Shown one piece after another: positions 8,078 through 15,855 of a DNA stretch of 64,000 nucleotides. This DNA comes from Paenibacillus mesophilus (GTDB lineage: Bacteria > Bacillota > Bacilli > Paenibacillales > NBRC-103111): contig NZ_VCRA01000008.1 in the NCBI RefSeq assembly GCF_005938385.1, forward strand, positions 186,001 through 250,000. The letters are read 5' to 3'. The translations under genes and the position numbers were made by a program. Within the stretch, counting starts at the first letter, position 1. The number at the start of each line of letters is the position of its first letter. The notes beneath the pieces were generated by a model. The model made no database searches and was not told where the DNA came from. It saw only the letters and a program-made list of their open reading frames with translations.

Positions 8078-8435
8078 CGCCGCTGCATGAAGTGCGCTCA
8101 TGCTTCTTCCCATAGTCCCGCAGCCGCTTCGCGCCGAGACGATAGGCGCGGTCCACCTGCCGGCATACCCTTTCGATCTCCGCCTCGTACAGCTCCCTAC
8201 TGTCCGTGATGAAATCGGCGCCGATCGTATAGCTCGAAATCGCGATTCCGGCTTGCTCGGCTTTCGCGCGTACCGTATCGACCCAGTCGAAGTCGCCGTC
8301 CGCCGCAAAGCCGACCGGTACGATTTCGATATGGGCTCCGCCTTGGTCCGCCGTCCACTGAATGACGTCTTCGATCGTCATCTCCCCGGATCGCATCGCC
8401 CGGACGAGACAGTAGGAGCTTAATCCGATTTTCAT
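8034..8435 (-). pseudogene. Truncated sugar-phosphate isomerase/epimerase (TIM-barrel) gene
   Basis: The first 105 or so residues (from MKIGLSSYCLVRAMRSGEMT to AYRLGAKRL) are the opening of a xylose-isomerase-like TIM-barrel epimerase of the AP-endonuclease-2 superfamily. After this the family similarity stops and about 28 unrelated residues run antisense into the end of the AraC gene. Family members have about 270-290 residues, so more than half is missing. The promoter region is still intact: a GGGGAGGAGG ribosome site and the AraC-type element 87 bases upstream. I read this as a recent deletion of the 3' part; the fold is incomplete and is unlikely to be active. Confidence 0.75.
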
Positions 8436-8521
8436 AGGTCCTCCTCCCCTTTCCGGAGTGCTCGTCGCTCTCCGTTCTCATTTCCATCATAGAAAATACG
8501 GCGATTCCGTTCTAGACAACA

Positions 8522-8546
8522 TTCGGGGAAGAAGTTATCATTTTTT
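8522..8546. promoter_or_regulatory. Probable AraC-type operator, copy 2
   Basis: This is the second copy of the 25-base element at 7096-7120 (differences only at positions 6, 10, 17 and 19). It is upstream of the truncated isomerase gene in the same orientation and at nearly the same distance as copy 1 from the SBP gene. Confidence 0.6.
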
Positions 8547-8580
8547 GTTGTCCGGCTCTAGATGGCGATTTCACCGCGAA

Positions 8581-8615
8581 TGAAGAAAGACCTGCGGTTG
8601 TAATTGCCGCAGGTC
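8581..8615 (-). terminator. Second terminator after the MFS gene
   Basis: The perfect 9-bp stem GACCTGCGG/CCGCAGGTC (8589-8615) is followed on the minus strand by TTTCTTCA. Confidence 0.6.
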
Positions 8616-8650
8616 GTGCTTGTTCGAAAATGATCGGATAGGTGATGCTT

Positions 8651-8685
8651 GAAAAGGAAAAGGCCGCATCATATGCGACTTTTGC
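8651..8685 (-). terminator. First terminator after the MFS gene
   Basis: The stem GTCGCAT/ATGCGGC is followed on the minus strand by CTTTTCCTTTTC. Nearly the same hairpin recurs at 13273-13304 and 52419-52447. Confidence 0.65.
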
Positions 8686-8721
8686 ATAGTTAAGGTTCTT
8701 GTCCTTCGAAATATCTTCGGC

Positions 8722-10017
8722 TTAACCGTTTGCCCCGCGTCTAACGCCCGTCGCCTGCTTGGGCCCCGCCTCGTCTCCCGCGGTCGGAGATGCAATAGCA
8801 GACGCAGAAGAAAAACGTTTGTCCAGAAGCATGGCCAGCATATATTGCGATACCATCGCGCCGAGAACAATCCATGCCAGCGGACCGGTTTCCAAGTCGG
8901 GGACGAACAATAGCAGCGGCAGAAGGAAGGACGCGCGGCCTGCATTCCAGCATACCTCGCGGATCACCATGGATTCCACCCGCAGCTCACCCTTCAGCGG
9001 AAGCGTCCCGATCAGCCTATAGTAATACCCGTCGTACGTACCCGCTTTAATCGGACCGCAGATCGAGTGAATAACTAGGAATGTGATGACCGTCCAAGCC
9101 GAAATGCCTGACACGAGCAGCAACGAAGCCGCCGTGTAAAGCGTCACCGTCACGAATAAGTACATCTTCGTCCCGCCGGCCGTCGCGTACTTGGAGAACA
9201 AGTAGCTGGCTGCAATGGCGAGAAACGAGAGCGCCGCATTGAGCACGCCGACCTTGTTCTCTCCCTGCAGCACCTGATATAGCAGGATCGGAGGCAGAAA
9301 TAGCAGCGCGCCCTGCTTCACCCCGAGCAGCGTATTGCCGATCAGCGACCGCCTGAACGAAGCGTTCCTGCGTACGAGCGAAGCCATATGGTTCAAATAA
9401 TAAGTTTTCCTTCTAGTGTCCGGCACCTTGATCCGCGTACTGATCGCAGCGGCGCACAGGAACACGAGAAGCGCGACGGAAAACAAGATCACATACCCGC
9501 GCAGACCCTCGGAATAACTGAATATAGCCGCAGCTGTAAGGGGTGCCGCCAAAGTTGCGATCGTGGACGTAAGCGAACTAAGCCCGATATACCGCAGCCG
9601 GTTCTTCTCGTCCGATACGACGTACGAGAGCGTCCAATAACCGATCCAATAAAACCCGCCCGCCAGGCCCAAAAACACGCCGAACACCGGGTAGTAATCG
9701 ACGACCCGCTCCCGGGCCGCCACCACTGCGAAGTAAAATAAAGAAATCAGCGCAATGCCTAGCCGATATACGGTCATCGTGCCTTTACGCTTTACATACT
9801 TCCCTCCGACGACGAAGCCGACAGCGGTAAATGTGTAAAGGAGTATATTAAAAATGCCGTTTATCGATAAGCTGTGCGTAAGCCGCCACAAATACAAACT
9901 TAAAAATGTTCCCGCCATCGAATGCGCGAATATGAACAAGCCCTGCATCACTAGTGTGACGCGCGCTTCTCTTGAAAGCCTTCGATCATCTTGTACGGAC
10001 CGCCGCTCGATTCCCAT
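8722..10017 (-). CDS. MFS transporter
   Basis: The 431-residue protein has about twelve hydrophobic segments and the loop 2-3 signature GGKYVKRKGTMTVYRLG of the major facilitator superfamily. It resembles the group of uncharacterised Bacillales MFS proteins with long N-terminal RRSVQDD-type cytosolic starts; the substrate is not predictable. GGAGAGAGACAGC before ATG supports the start. It is a single gene with two terminators downstream. The charged tail after about residue 400 is cytosolic and low in complexity. Confidence 0.8.
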   Translation of the reverse strand: MGIERRSVQDDRRLSREARVTLVMQGLFIFAHSMAGTFLSLYLWRLTHSLSINGIFNILLYTFTAVGFVVGGKYVKRKGTMTVYRLGIALISLFYFAVVAARERVVDYYPVFGVFLGLAGGFYWIGYWTLSYVVSDEKNRLRYIGLSSLTSTIATLAAPLTAAAIFSYSEGLRGYVILFSVALLVFLCAAAISTRIKVPDTRRKTYYLNHMASLVRRNASFRRSLIGNTLLGVKQGALLFLPPILLYQVLQGENKVGVLNAALSFLAIAASYLFSKYATAGGTKMYLFVTVTLYTAASLLLVSGISAWTVITFLVIHSICGPIKAGTYDGYYYRLIGTLPLKGELRVESMVIREVCWNAGRASFLLPLLLFVPDLETGPLAWIVLGAMVSQYMLAMLLDKRFSSASAIASPTAGDEAGPKQATGVRRGANG

Positions 10018-10138
10018 GCTGTCTCTCTCCGATTGTGCGCTTTAGTCTTCCGGCCGCATCTCCTAAACTGCCTATTCGCGGCGGTACACGGTTATTATAT
10101 CGTACAAATGTTCGATGGTATAGATAGTAGTTTTGAAC

Positions 10139-10167
10139 AAAAAATCCCCATACTATGGGGATTTTTT
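10139..10167 (-). terminator. Strong terminator of the gntR-SBP/lipoprotein operon
   Basis: The perfect stem AAAAATCCCCAT/ATGGGGATTTTT with a 3-base loop has runs of A and T on both sides, so it works in both directions. It lies 85 bases after the lipoprotein gene. Confidence 0.9.
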
Positions 10168-10251
10168 AGCGCTATTGCTCATGTCGTCTATCAATGCAAG
10201 TTCCAAACGTGTACCCTCATTGCTATCCGAAGTTACCCGTCGAGCGTTCGC

Positions 10252-11592
10252 CTATTTCTTCGCCGCCTGCAGCGTTTCGATCGCCTTGTTCGCCGCTTCC
10301 GCCGCTTCCCGCAGAGCGGTGTTCACATCTTTGTTGCCGAGAACGACGGCGCTGAACGCGGACGAAAATTGCGCCGATGCGGCCGATTCTTCCGCCGAGT
10401 AGTCGCCGAGTGCCGCGCGTTTTTGCGGGAACATGGCGGCGATGTTTTTCCCTTTGAATTTCGGATCGTTCGCGCCATACTGCTTCAATATATCCGGATT
10501 GTTCAGCACGGTTGCGCGGCCTTTTTTCGTATTTTCCAGCTGGTATTCCTCCGACACCAAATATTCGATTACTTCGAAGGCCAAATTCGGATTTTTGCTC
10601 AGCTTGGAAACCGATAAGTACGCCGGGTACGCTTGCGCGCCGACTCCTTTGGCATCGTCGTAATAAGGCACGGAAACGACGTCCCAGTTCATATCCGCCG
10701 GAGGCGTGCCGCCGCTATAGTTCGTGTACATGGCCGCCGTACGGTCTTTTTCGAACATCGCCCGCTGGGCTGCGACCGCAAGGTTCGTGCTGTTCCAGGT
10801 CGGCCCGGGAATTTGATAAAAAGACGCGAGTGTGCTCAGCATTTTTTTCATGCCGTCGCTTTCCAGCAGCGCCTTGCCGGTTTTCGGATCGACGAATTTC
10901 TGTCCGAGCTGGTTGGTCGTCGCATGGCTAGCCTGGCTCGTTACAAAGCCGACATACTGAATGCCCCCGTCATTCCGGGTAAGCTGTTTGCTCAGCTGAA
11001 GCAATTCACTCCACGTCATGCCGTCCTTCGGATAGGCGACTCCGAATTTGTCGAATATATCTTTGTTGTAGTACAAGCCGGCGGTCGCGGTCCAGACGGG
11101 AAGCCCCAGCATGGAACCGCTTCCATTATTCCGCTGGTAGTCGATCGTCGTTTGTTCGAATTTGCTCAAGTTGAGATTGAAGCTTTTGATGAACGGGGTC
11201 AAGTCCGCCTGGATGTCCAAATTTCGGAGTGTGGCCTGATAGCCGATCGAATCGAACATAACGTCGATTTTCGTGCCCGAAGTGATGATGTCCTGAATTT
11301 GCGATCCTTTGGAATTCGGGATATACGTAAAGGTGACGTCTGGAAACTTTTTGCGCAAGGCGTTCCCGTACATGTCGTCGAACGCCTCCTGGGTAACGGA
11401 TCCGCCCGCCGTATACATCGTAATGTCGAGCGGTCCGTTTCGGGCCGGTCTTTGCGTTGCTTGCGGCTCCGCACCTTTCGGAGCGTTGCTTCCCGCCGCT
11501 TCTTTGCCGCTATTTCCTCCGCCACCGCCGCAGCCGGCCAATGCCACCATAGCCGCCACCGCAGATACCAATCCCGTTTTTTTCATGATCAT
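10252..11592 (-). CDS. Solute-binding lipoprotein cotranscribed with a GntR-SBP regulator
   Basis: The 446-residue product has a lipoprotein signal (lipobox ALAGC) followed by a Gly/Ser/Pro linker and a MalE-type binding domain. It shares YNKDIFDKFGVAYPKDGMTW and the C-terminal NKDVNTALREAAEAA with the two other permease-less lipoproteins of the window. Only 21 bases separate it from the GntR-SBP gene upstream on the same strand, so they form one operon that ends in a strong terminator. No permease genes are present. The start has GGGAGGG seven bases upstream. The ligand is unknown, probably an oligosaccharide by family. Confidence 0.85.
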   Translation of the reverse strand: MIMKKTGLVSAVAAMVALAGCGGGGGNSGKEAAGSNAPKGAEPQATQRPARNGPLDITMYTAGGSVTQEAFDDMYGNALRKKFPDVTFTYIPNSKGSQIQDIITSGTKIDVMFDSIGYQATLRNLDIQADLTPFIKSFNLNLSKFEQTTIDYQRNNGSGSMLGLPVWTATAGLYYNKDIFDKFGVAYPKDGMTWSELLQLSKQLTRNDGGIQYVGFVTSQASHATTNQLGQKFVDPKTGKALLESDGMKKMLSTLASFYQIPGPTWNSTNLAVAAQRAMFEKDRTAAMYTNYSGGTPPADMNWDVVSVPYYDDAKGVGAQAYPAYLSVSKLSKNPNLAFEVIEYLVSEEYQLENTKKGRATVLNNPDILKQYGANDPKFKGKNIAAMFPQKRAALGDYSAEESAASAQFSSAFSAVVLGNKDVNTALREAAEAANKAIETLQAAKK

Positions 11593-11613
11593 ATGGATTC
11601 CCTCCCATGCTGG

Positions 11614-13011
11614 TTACGTGCCGATTGATTGTCTGACGTCCGTTTCGCCGAACCGGGTTTTGTCGATTCTGGCGCACAGCTCGTCTTCGTCGATAATATT
11701 CGCCCAGTAGGCTTTAAAATGGTTGTACAGCTTCGAAAACGCCGAAGCGGGAATATTCAGGTCGCTGTAGGAGCGGTACGAAAACAGCATTTCGCGAAAC
11801 AACGGATAACGGTTCGGCCGTTGCATCGAGCTCGGGGCTATCGTCGAATGCACAGCCTGCAGGCTCGGGATGCTGACCGTTTCGTCACGGATGAATTGCT
11901 GCGTCCCGAAGGAAGTCATAAAGTCCAGAAACAGCTTCGCCTCTTCCATGTACGGAGTATGCCGGACGATCCCCAAACCAAGAGCGATGACCAGCGTTCT
12001 CGGCTCGTCGATGAAAGGGACCGGAGAAATATCGAAGTCCGGAATCGCGTCCGGGTCCGCATCCATCCACTGGTTGAACCCCATATAGCTGTTAAGCGTC
12101 ATGGACAGCCTGCCTTCCAGAAACATCTGATTGATTTCGCGACTGTCCTCGGACCAATAGAGCGGAAACATGTTGCGGTTTTCGATGATCGACCGGAACA
12201 GCTTCAAGCTCTCTAGCAGTTTCGTGCCGCGAAGCGAGTTGGGCTTGCGCCCGGACCATTCGAACCGCTCCCCGCTTTGCAGCAAAAATACCGGCCAGCG
12301 GTTGATGCCCGGCCCGTGAAAGCAAAAGCCGTACCGGCCGTTGCCGTTAGTCAGCAGCTCGGCACTTTGCACCAAATCGTTCCATGTCCAGCTTCCGTTC
12401 GGTTCCTGCAAGCCGTTTTCGCGAAAATGCGCCTTATTGTAGCACAGCACTATGGGCGAAAATATGATCGGCTGCATATAGGGCAGCCCTTCATAAAAGA
12501 ACGGCCGGGAAACCGCCGAAAAGATGCCGGTATGAACCGGAAGCGGCTCCAGCTTCTCCGCGCCCCCGCTCTCTATCGCCTGTAAAAACTGAAAATTATC
12601 GATCATGACCAGGTCGATTTTCTTGACGGAATCGGGGCCCGGTATTTCAGAATACAGTTCGGTCTCTACGGAAATCCACGGGTATTGCGCCTGAAAGCGG
12701 CTCAACAGCTCGGACAGCAGCAAATTGCGATGAGTAACCTGATTGCACACCAGCTTCAGCACGACGCGGGTTTGACGCGTCAACACTTTGTTGCCCACTC
12801 CGGGAATTTTCTCAATCCAGCCTTCCTCAACCAGTAAGTCGAGACCTTTGCGCAGCGATCTGTTGCTCATCCCGAATGCCTCGGCCAATGAGGCTTCCGA
12901 CGGCAAAAATTCTCCGGGAGCGTATTTTCCATCTATAATTTCGCTCCGCAGCGCAACCTTCACCTGCTCCAATTTTTCTCGGAATTGTTCGTTTGTCGGT
13001 CTTACTTTCAT
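11614..13011 (-). CDS. GntR winged helix fused to a cytoplasmic solute-binding-protein domain
   Basis: The protein of 465 residues starts with a GntR winged-helix domain (about 8-75; APGEFLPSEASLAEAFGMSN, then VEEGWIEKIPGVGNKV). The rest (about 85-440) has the type-II solute-binding-protein fold, with SPIVLCYNKAHFRENGL, GSWTWNDL and NRWPVFLLQSGERFEW. There is no signal peptide, so the binding fold must act in the cytoplasm as effector domain. ATG at 13011 is preferred to that at 13044 because AAGGGGAA lies about nine bases upstream. It is cotranscribed with a lipoprotein of the same fold. Paralogues lie at 48805-50178 and 60744-62105. Four TGCATTGG-like elements upstream may be its operators. 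Confidence 0.85.
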   Translation of the reverse strand: MKVRPTNEQFREKLEQVKVALRSEIIDGKYAPGEFLPSEASLAEAFGMSNRSLRKGLDLLVEEGWIEKIPGVGNKVLTRQTRVVLKLVCNQVTHRNLLLSELLSRFQAQYPWISVETELYSEIPGPDSVKKIDLVMIDNFQFLQAIESGGAEKLEPLPVHTGIFSAVSRPFFYEGLPYMQPIIFSPIVLCYNKAHFRENGLQEPNGSWTWNDLVQSAELLTNGNGRYGFCFHGPGINRWPVFLLQSGERFEWSGRKPNSLRGTKLLESLKLFRSIIENRNMFPLYWSEDSREINQMFLEGRLSMTLNSYMGFNQWMDADPDAIPDFDISPVPFIDEPRTLVIALGLGIVRHTPYMEEAKLFLDFMTSFGTQQFIRDETVSIPSLQAVHSTIAPSSMQRPNRYPLFREMLFSYRSYSDLNIPASAFSKLYNHFKAYWANIIDEDELCARIDKTRFGETDVRQSIGT

Positions 13012-13103
13012 GGTTGAATTCCCCTTCTGCACGGTCATAAACATCCGTGATTATTTTATCACGTCCGATCGATAAGCCGCACCCCCTCGACTTCCGCAAG
13101 CCA

Positions 13104-13270
13104 CCAATGCATATATGATTATACATTTACGTCATCATATACATTGGAACATACTTTGGATTAATCTAATACAAGGTACCGTTACACAGAAATTATATTG
13201 TTCATGTTTTGGTAAGTCAATGTTTAATTATATGCATTGGATTACATTAATATTATAATTAGTGCATTGG
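13104..13270. promoter_or_regulatory. Cluster of four CCAATGYA/TRCATTGG elements upstream of gntR-SBP
   Basis: CCAATGCA at 13104-13111 and TACATTGG at 13140-13147 form an inverted repeat whose arms extend to ATATATGAT and ATCATATA. TGCATTGG is repeated at 13233-13240 and 13263-13270. They lie in the AT-rich 300 bases upstream of the 11614-13011 gene and downstream of the FAD oxidoreductase gene. I infer an operator cluster for autoregulation. Apart from this cluster and one hairpin I see no gene in 13012-13366. Confidence 0.45.
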
Positions 13271-13272
13271 TT

Positions 13273-13304
13273 AAAAATAAAAAGCCGCATTATTTGCGAC
13301 TTTT
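13273..13304 (-). terminator. Terminator of the FAD oxidoreductase gene
   Basis: The stem GTCGCA/TGCGGC (13284-13300) is followed on the minus strand by TTTTTATTTTT. It also has TTTTA on the other side, so it may work in both directions. Confidence 0.7.
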
Positions 13305-13366
13305 AATGAAATGGTGCGGCGACGGCTAGTTTTGCTCGGTTGTTTGAGGAAAGAGAGTTTCGTCCC

Positions 13367-14602
13367 TCACACCGGCGATCCCGGCAGCAGTCTCACGATC
13401 ATCCGTTCGAATTCTTCCGGCTCAACCGCACGATTGTAAATGCCGAGAAAAGCCTCGGTCGCTTCGGGATGAGAGGCGATCAACCGATTGACGAGCCGCT
13501 GCTCCGGCGTAAACGGGACATTCTTCGTAAACTGGCACGCCATATAGAAGCGCGACTTCATCTTCGCTTCCATCAAGCTATCGTAACTATGGATCATCTC
13601 CTCCCAGTTGGAGTTCCAGTCGTCATAACGGGTTAGAACGTCGGTCAATATTCGCGCGCCGTAAAGCGCATCCTGCATCCCTTGCCCGACGGCGGGATCT
13701 TTGAACGACAAGGCATCGCCGACGAGCGCCCATCCTGCACCCATCCCTTGATACCAATCGTTATCGTAGCCGCGCAACCCTCGTATCGAGCCGACAAGCG
13801 ATGCTTTTCGCAGCCGCGCCGGCAAGGGGGAGTCCGCAAAACCGCTGTCGATCAGGTCGCGCATCGCCGTATCCGGAGATTGAGCGAACCGCCCGCCCCA
13901 TTCTTGATCCTTCAGCGGAAACATAACGCCTATGACGTACAAATTGTCGCTCGTAGGAAACACGATGCCGATTTTGTCGCTGATTTTGTACAGCTCCGCA
14001 TGCATGTCGCCCTCTTGCGCGTAGTCCGCGAAGTAGCCGACATAGGAAGCAAAGTCGGTGGGCACGGCCATTTTGCGCTTACTGTTCACGAGCCCCCGCA
14101 AAGTCGAGCGGCGACCGTCAGCGCCGACGACAAGTTTGGCTGAGAATTTCTCCTTTTCTCCGCTGCGGTGAACGCCCGAAATCCCAGTTACCGCATTCCC
14201 CTCCCGAATTACATCCGTAACACGAAAGCCTTCGATCGAAGTGACGCGGTCTTGCGAAGATGCATGATCGAACAGGATATGATCCAAATGCGTTCGTCTG
14301 ATGCACAAACACTCCGTCTCTCCGTCCACTTCGGGGAACTTTCCGTCGATGACGGCATCTTCGAATTGAACGACCGCCCGTTTATACAGCGGTGCGCCCG
14401 TTTGCAGCAGGCTCTCCAGGACGCCCATCTCCCGCAGCATCGCAACAGAGTTTCCAAAAAAATTGTGGGTCGACAAAATATCGCTCGGAAATGCGCTCTT
14501 ATCCACTAACAGTACATCATAGCCCGCTTTCGACAATTCGTAGGCGAGCGACGAGCCGGCGATCCGAGCCCCGACGACGATAACATCGTAATGTTTTTTC
14601 AT
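13367..14602 (-). CDS. FAD-dependent oxidoreductase, monooxygenase/geranylgeranyl-reductase type
   Basis: The 411-residue protein opens with the FAD-binding motif YDVIVVGARIAGSSLAYELS followed by the acidic end of the second strand (LLVDK). It has the GD motif region WALVGDALSFKDPAVGQGMQ near residue 290, which binds the FAD ribose. This is the p-hydroxybenzoate-hydroxylase fold used by aromatic monooxygenases, tetracycline-inactivating enzymes and geranylgeranyl reductases; the substrate is open. The start is ATG at 14602 with GAAGGG eight bases upstream; the upstream in-frame ATG at 14641 lacks a ribosome site. A perfect 18-base palindrome sits 135 bases upstream. Confidence 0.8.
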   Translation of the reverse strand: MKKHYDVIVVGARIAGSSLAYELSKAGYDVLLVDKSAFPSDILSTHNFFGNSVAMLREMGVLESLLQTGAPLYKRAVVQFEDAVIDGKFPEVDGETECLCIRRTHLDHILFDHASSQDRVTSIEGFRVTDVIREGNAVTGISGVHRSGEKEKFSAKLVVGADGRRSTLRGLVNSKRKMAVPTDFASYVGYFADYAQEGDMHAELYKISDKIGIVFPTSDNLYVIGVMFPLKDQEWGGRFAQSPDTAMRDLIDSGFADSPLPARLRKASLVGSIRGLRGYDNDWYQGMGAGWALVGDALSFKDPAVGQGMQDALYGARILTDVLTRYDDWNSNWEEMIHSYDSLMEAKMKSRFYMACQFTKNVPFTPEQRLVNRLIASHPEATEAFLGIYNRAVEPEEFERMIVRLLPGSPV

Positions 14603-14736
14603 ACGATCATCCCTTCTCTTTTTTTGCGCTTCATACGCCACAAGGAGTGCAGTGTCGGCTTATTTCATTATCGGGAAATCGCTATCCGCAACATAGCAAC
14701 GAACGACCCATCTCTTGGAACGTGTTGTCACCACTT

Positions 14737-14754
14737 TTGTCATCCGGATGACAA
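14737..14754. promoter_or_regulatory. Perfect 18-base palindrome upstream of the FAD gene
   Basis: TTGTCATCCGGATGACAA is a perfect palindrome with no unpaired centre, and a further TTGTCA half site lies at 14725-14730. It is located between the ABC transporter terminator and the FAD oxidoreductase gene, so it is a likely operator for the latter. TetR- or MarR-type repressors bind such sites; no regulator gene is adjacent. Confidence 0.5.
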
Positions 14755-14767
14755 CTTCGGCGGCGCT

Positions 14768-14800
14768 AAAAAGAAAAGGCTGCCGGCACGATCCGGCAGC
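14768..14800 (-). terminator. Terminator of the ABC-2 transporter operon
   Basis: The perfect 8-bp stem GCTGCCGG/CCGGCAGC with a 6-base loop is followed on the minus strand by CTTTTCTTTTT. Confidence 0.9.
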
Positions 14801-14901
14801 AGTTGGCTTTGAACTATCGTTTCCCGCCCACGTTTACGTCATAGAGCCCGGGCACACCCGCGATTGATTTTGAAGAATGTGTCTCTCGGCGATGCCGGGC
14901 G

Positions 14902-15855
14902 TTATGCTGCCACGTCTCTTCGCGTGAACATGATCCATGAGATCAGATTGAATACGAGGAAATAGACGGCGAGCACCCCGATGGAGAAAGAAAGCGTCAT
15001 TCCCTCCTGGAACGGATGTCCGGTCAGGTGTTGGGTGAGATCGGTGTTCGCAAACAACAGAAACTTGCTCCAATCGAACCGGTGCAGCACCTCCAGAAGA
15101 ATATTGCCCGCAAACAGGGCACCGATCGAAAACCCGATCGCCATGGTGCTGCTGCGGAAGGCGGATGAAATCATAAAGGCCATAGTAACGTACATGACCG
15201 TGGATACGGTGTTGAAAACATACGTTTTCCATAGGTTGAGAACCATATTCTTTTCGATAATAATCCCTTCTACAGTCACATCGATCAAAGGCAGATCCAT
15301 GTAGCCGAAGCCGTATAAGATTCCGTTCACCGTGACGGATAAGACGAACAGAATGAGCAGCAACAGCATGCCGAACAAGAGCAAGGAGATATACTTGGAT
15401 ACGAGAATCTTGACCCGACTGGCCGGCCGGATGAGCAGCAGCTTGATCGTACCGGACGAGAATTCGCCTGCCAGACTGTCTCCCGCAATGATGATGGTGA
15501 AGACAGTAATCACAAGAACCAGACCGGCCGAGCCGTTCACGCCATCCCACATCGTGCCATCCGTCGTGCGAATGTTATGCTCCAAATGATAGTCGATGAC
15601 GGCAATTCGCTGCATGTTGTACGTTCGACTCTCTTCATCCAGGTCGGGCTTCTTTAGATTTTCGCTCCGGTGCTCCTTCTCCTTTATCAGTTCCGCCCGC
15701 CAGCCTTCGCCTTGCGCCTCTTTTCCATCAAAATGCCATGACATGATGTTGACAAAAAGCACAAAAGCGGCCATGAGTCCAATCAGGATCCACGTTCGCA
15801 CACGACGGTATATTTTCATGTTTTCATTCCGCATCAGATTAACCAATCTGCTCAT
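14902..15855 (-). CDS. ABC-2 type transporter permease subunit
   Basis: The 317-residue protein has one N-terminal membrane segment (about 22-42), an extracytoplasmic loop rich in charged residues, then about five membrane segments from residue 110 on, the layout of ABC-2 permeases such as those of the bacitracin- or lantibiotic-immunity type. The IAGDSLAGEFSSGTIKLLLIRP stretch is typical of the family. Its start overlaps the end of the ATPase gene by 17 bases, so both are translated as a unit. The exported substrate is unknown. Confidence 0.85.
   Translation of the reverse strand: MSRLVNLMRNENMKIYRRVRTWILIGLMAAFVLFVNIMSWHFDGKEAQGEGWRAELIKEKEHRSENLKKPDLDEESRTYNMQRIAVIDYHLEHNIRTTDGTMWDGVNGSAGLVLVITVFTIIIAGDSLAGEFSSGTIKLLLIRPASRVKILVSKYISLLLFGMLLLLILFVLSVTVNGILYGFGYMDLPLIDVTVEGIIIEKNMVLNLWKTYVFNTVSTVMYVTMAFMISSAFRSSTMAIGFSIGALFAGNILLEVLHRFDWSKFLLFANTDLTQHLTGHPFQEGMTLSFSIGVLAVYFLVFNLISWIMFTRRDVAA

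Noticed and set aside
10633-11628. 331-codon plus-strand frame opposite the lipoprotein gene
   Set aside because: Antisense shadow of a gene with lipobox and family motifs.
14834-15550. 238-codon frame inside the ABC permease gene
   Set aside because: Same strand but other frame than a clear ABC-2 permease; His/Arg-rich translation without any family pattern.
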